Source: an uncultured Collinsella sp. (GTDB lineage Bacteria; Actinomycetota; Coriobacteriia; Coriobacteriales; Coriobacteriaceae). Taken from it: a DNA stretch of 39,826 nucleotides. The DNA lies in contig CALDBJ010000147.1 of the NCBI GenBank assembly GCA_937937835.1, positions 1 to 39,826 on the forward strand, read 5' to 3'. Positions 38,679 through 39,826 of this stretch are shown here, one piece after another. The notes below the pieces were generated by a model. The model was not told the DNA's origin. It saw only the letters and a program-made list of their open reading frames with translations, and ran no database searches. The translations under genes were made by a program, and so were the position numbers. The stretch's first letter is position 1; every line of letters begins with the position of its first letter.

Positions 38679-38975
38679 TCATTGAATGGTCAGTCGCCAC
38701 TCCGCCTCTTTCTGCAAAGCCTCGACTGCCTTGATAGCGAACGAGGTCTGCGGGGGATCGAACATCAGTCGAACTGAGAAGTTCACATACTGTCGTAGGA
38801 TCCGTCCAAGAGTCGTAGCGGGGTAATCTGCCTCGGACGATAGGTCGCCAACTTCGCGGTTTAGCTGAGTCGCGGTCGCCAAAGCATTGTCAATGGCGTC
38901 CTTAACTTCGCTGTCGAACGAAACGTCATCCTCCATCAACCCGAGGTAGGTCTTTGTGTCATGTAGAATCGACAT
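38679..38975 (-). CDS. Head-tail connector, gp6-like
   Basis: 98 residues. The pattern TKTYLGLMEDDVSFDSEVKD, helical ALATATQLNREVG and YVNFSVRLMFDPPQTSFAIK with a final AEWRL is that of gp6-like connector proteins, of which FDPPQTSF (72-79) is a trademark. AGGAGG precedes the ATG. Such genes normally follow the capsid gene; here it lies before the terminase. It ends just before the coiled-coil protein. Confidence 0.8.
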   Translation of the reverse strand: MSILHDTKTYLGLMEDDVSFDSEVKDAIDNALATATQLNREVGDLSSEADYPATTLGRILRQYVNFSVRLMFDPPQTSFAIKAVEALQKEAEWRLTIQ

Positions 38976-38983
38976 TTAACCTC

Positions 38984-39388
38984 CTACCATAGTTTTGTAT
39001 CGCCGGGCGATCTAGGATCGAAGTCGTCGAGGGCCAATGCCTTGGTTCCATAATGGATTGCATTATGAGTATCTCGACTCACACAAATAAGATTGTTGGT
39101 ATCCCACATGCATGGGTCGAAATTCTCGCACTGGCGAGGCGTTAGCGGGTTAATGTGATGCACGACAATACTGTCATGAATCTCATAACCCTCAAGACCA
39201 AGATCGCATCCAAGATCTCTTGCGATAACTTGGGCGCGAGCCTCTCGCCAAATATCGCTTTGGTAGAAACTCTGATTCAGCCACCTGGATCCGCCGAAAG
39301 TCTCGCCGAAAAATGCTCCATTGAGTGAGAGATACTCGAGACGTTCTTCAAACGTATGTAGGTGACTAAGTTCGTCATAACTCCGCAT
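38984..39388 (-). CDS. HNH endonuclease next to terminase
   Basis: 134 residues. The HNH core is VVHHINPLTP (75-84) with DTNNLICVSRDTHNAIHYG (96-114): His77/His78, Asn98/Asn99, His108 and His112. Phage HNH proteins placed beside terminase genes assist cos cleavage in HK97-like systems, so this is likely part of the packaging machine rather than a homing enzyme. It lacks the NUMOD4 part of the other HNH gene and overlaps the upstream gene by 14 bases. Confidence 0.88.
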   Translation of the reverse strand: MRSYDELSHLHTFEERLEYLSLNGAFFGETFGGSRWLNQSFYQSDIWREARAQVIARDLGCDLGLEGYEIHDSIVVHHINPLTPRQCENFDPCMWDTNNLICVSRDTHNAIHYGTKALALDDFDPRSPGDTKLW

Positions 39389-39680
39389 CTGAATCTCCAG
39401 AATATACCTTGAAAGCAGCTAGTGCTTCCTGAACCAGTTCCTCGGTACGAGCAGCTGACTCAAGTGCTGAAACCTTGGCTCGAGCAAGAGTCGTATCGGC
39501 CTCAAGGCGAGCCTGTTCAAGCCTTTCGCGGCTAGAGCCCAGCTTGAGGAAATGAATGATCATCGAATTGCTCGCAGTGCCGTCCAGAATCTGCTGTGTC
39601 GCAAGATCCATGGCAGCACTGATAGCGATTCGTTCAGCTTCCTCGGGAGTTCGAGGAGTTTTGGTCTTCTTTTTGACCAT
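39375..39680 (-). CDS. Putative terminase small subunit
   Basis: 101 residues. A basic N-terminus (MVKKKTKTPRTPEEAERIAI) is followed by helical segments DLATQQILDGTASNSMIIHF and RLEQARLEADTTLARAKVSA with an acidic end. It is much shorter than typical small terminases and has no clear helix-turn-helix, but first place in the packaging operon beside HNH and large terminase supports the role. The start at 39678-39680 has AAAGGA upstream; the longer frame is Cys/Pro-rich and unlikely. Confidence 0.55.
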   Translation of the reverse strand: MVKKKTKTPRTPEEAERIAISAAMDLATQQILDGTASNSMIIHFLKLGSSRERLEQARLEADTTLARAKVSALESAARTEELVQEALAAFKVYSGDSDAEL

Positions 39681-39804
39681 CGCGCATCCTTTCTTATACT
39701 TCGATCTGAGTTTTCGCCTGCCCCAGCCCATGCCCGGAAAGGAGCAAGAAAACAGGCATGGAGAACTAAGTGGCCGGGGCAAGCCAAAACCCAAATCGAA
39801 ATAT
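39681..39804 (-). other. Leader of the packaging/structural block
   Basis: 124 bases without a gene. It must carry the promoter of the long structural operon unless the operon is read across a circular junction. Only a TATAAG box (about 39695-39700 on the minus strand) stands out, too close to the ribosome site for a normal leader. The 12-mer of the small-gene array is absent on this strand. GCATG elements and CGGGCATGGGC could be packaging signals. Confidence 0.35.
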
Positions 39805-39826
39805 ACCTCCGCGATAATTCGGAGGT
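39805..39826. other. Inverted repeat at the right end
   Basis: ACCTCCG (39805-39811) and CGGAGGT (39820-39826) form a 7-bp stem with an 8-base loop that ends exactly at the last base. Its place beside the terminase genes suits a packaging or cos-type site. Whether the window ends are genome ends cannot be told from the sequence. Confidence 0.4.

Noticed and set aside
37788..38777. 329-codon plus-strand frame with Leu/Ser-rich product
   Set aside because: Mirror of the Lys/Ala/Glu-rich coiled-coil gene; its low-complexity composition follows from the opposite strand.
39748..39760. GAGAACTAA near the right end as another copy of the 12-mer
   Set aside because: It is on the plus strand, opposite to all genes, and lacks the TAAT part; chance match.
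1..39826. Lysogeny genes, tRNA genes or insertion sequences
   Set aside because: No integrase, repressor, excisionase, transposase or cloverleaf could be seen on either strand.

Overview
The window looks like a complete or nearly complete genome of a tailed siphovirus, read from its reverse strand. All of about 56 supported genes lie on the minus strand, so transcription runs from base 39826 towards base 1. Genes are tightly packed, with many ATGA/GTGA-type overlaps. I see no integrase, repressor, tRNA or rRNA gene, so a virulent lifestyle is likely. A phage-encoded wall-anchored surface protein with a LAKTG sorting motif (the class E sortase type known from high-GC Gram-positives), an r1t-like holin and a CHAP endolysin point to a Gram-positive host, probably an actinomycete. 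Genus is not readable from the sequence.

Layout, in transcription order. 39680-29972 is packaging, head and tail: small-terminase-like protein, HNH endonuclease, head-tail connector, a coiled-coil protein with an HYG motif, large terminase, portal, a protease-capsid fusion, head closure, tail terminator, major tail protein, tail assembly chaperone, a 30-codon ORF, endolysin and a gp10-like protein. 29979-22536 holds the tape measure and two tail-tip proteins; the tip genes are clearly AT-richer than their neighbours. 22545-21908 is a two-gene lysis unit with the holin.

21855-17375 is the most unusual stretch. It is an array of very small, mostly membrane-spanning proteins. Most follow an identical 12-base motif (TAATGAGAACTA on the minus strand), and most are followed by an almost invariant 27-base hairpin. 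Four of the intergenic units are near-identical 84-bp copies, so the array looks like a set of interchangeable gene cassettes. It continues into a DUF6353-like membrane protein, the LAKTG surface protein, two conserved phage proteins and a second DUF6353-like protein (to 14135).

13627-4569 is replication. The centrepiece is one 1244-residue polypeptide that carries, in order, an SF3/D5-type helicase, an archaeo-eukaryotic-type primase core and a family B DNA polymerase with proofreading exonuclease motifs. An ssDNA-binding-like protein, an HNH homing endonuclease, an SF2 helicase and a tandem family of small related proteins follow. A gene-free 690-bp region (3881-4568) with iterons, palindromes and an AT-rich tract is the best candidate for a replication origin.

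3880-87 is a separate left-end unit: VRR-NUC nuclease, RecB/Cas4-like nuclease, an 894-residue single-chain RNA polymerase of the two-barrel YonO-like type (DFDGD motif) and a 77-residue protein. The RNA polymerase and the coiled-coil protein next to the large terminase share almost the same first 12 residues. This suggests a common targeting tag, possibly for packaging into the virion. A testable model is that this polymerase reads the conserved motif in front of the small-gene cassettes.
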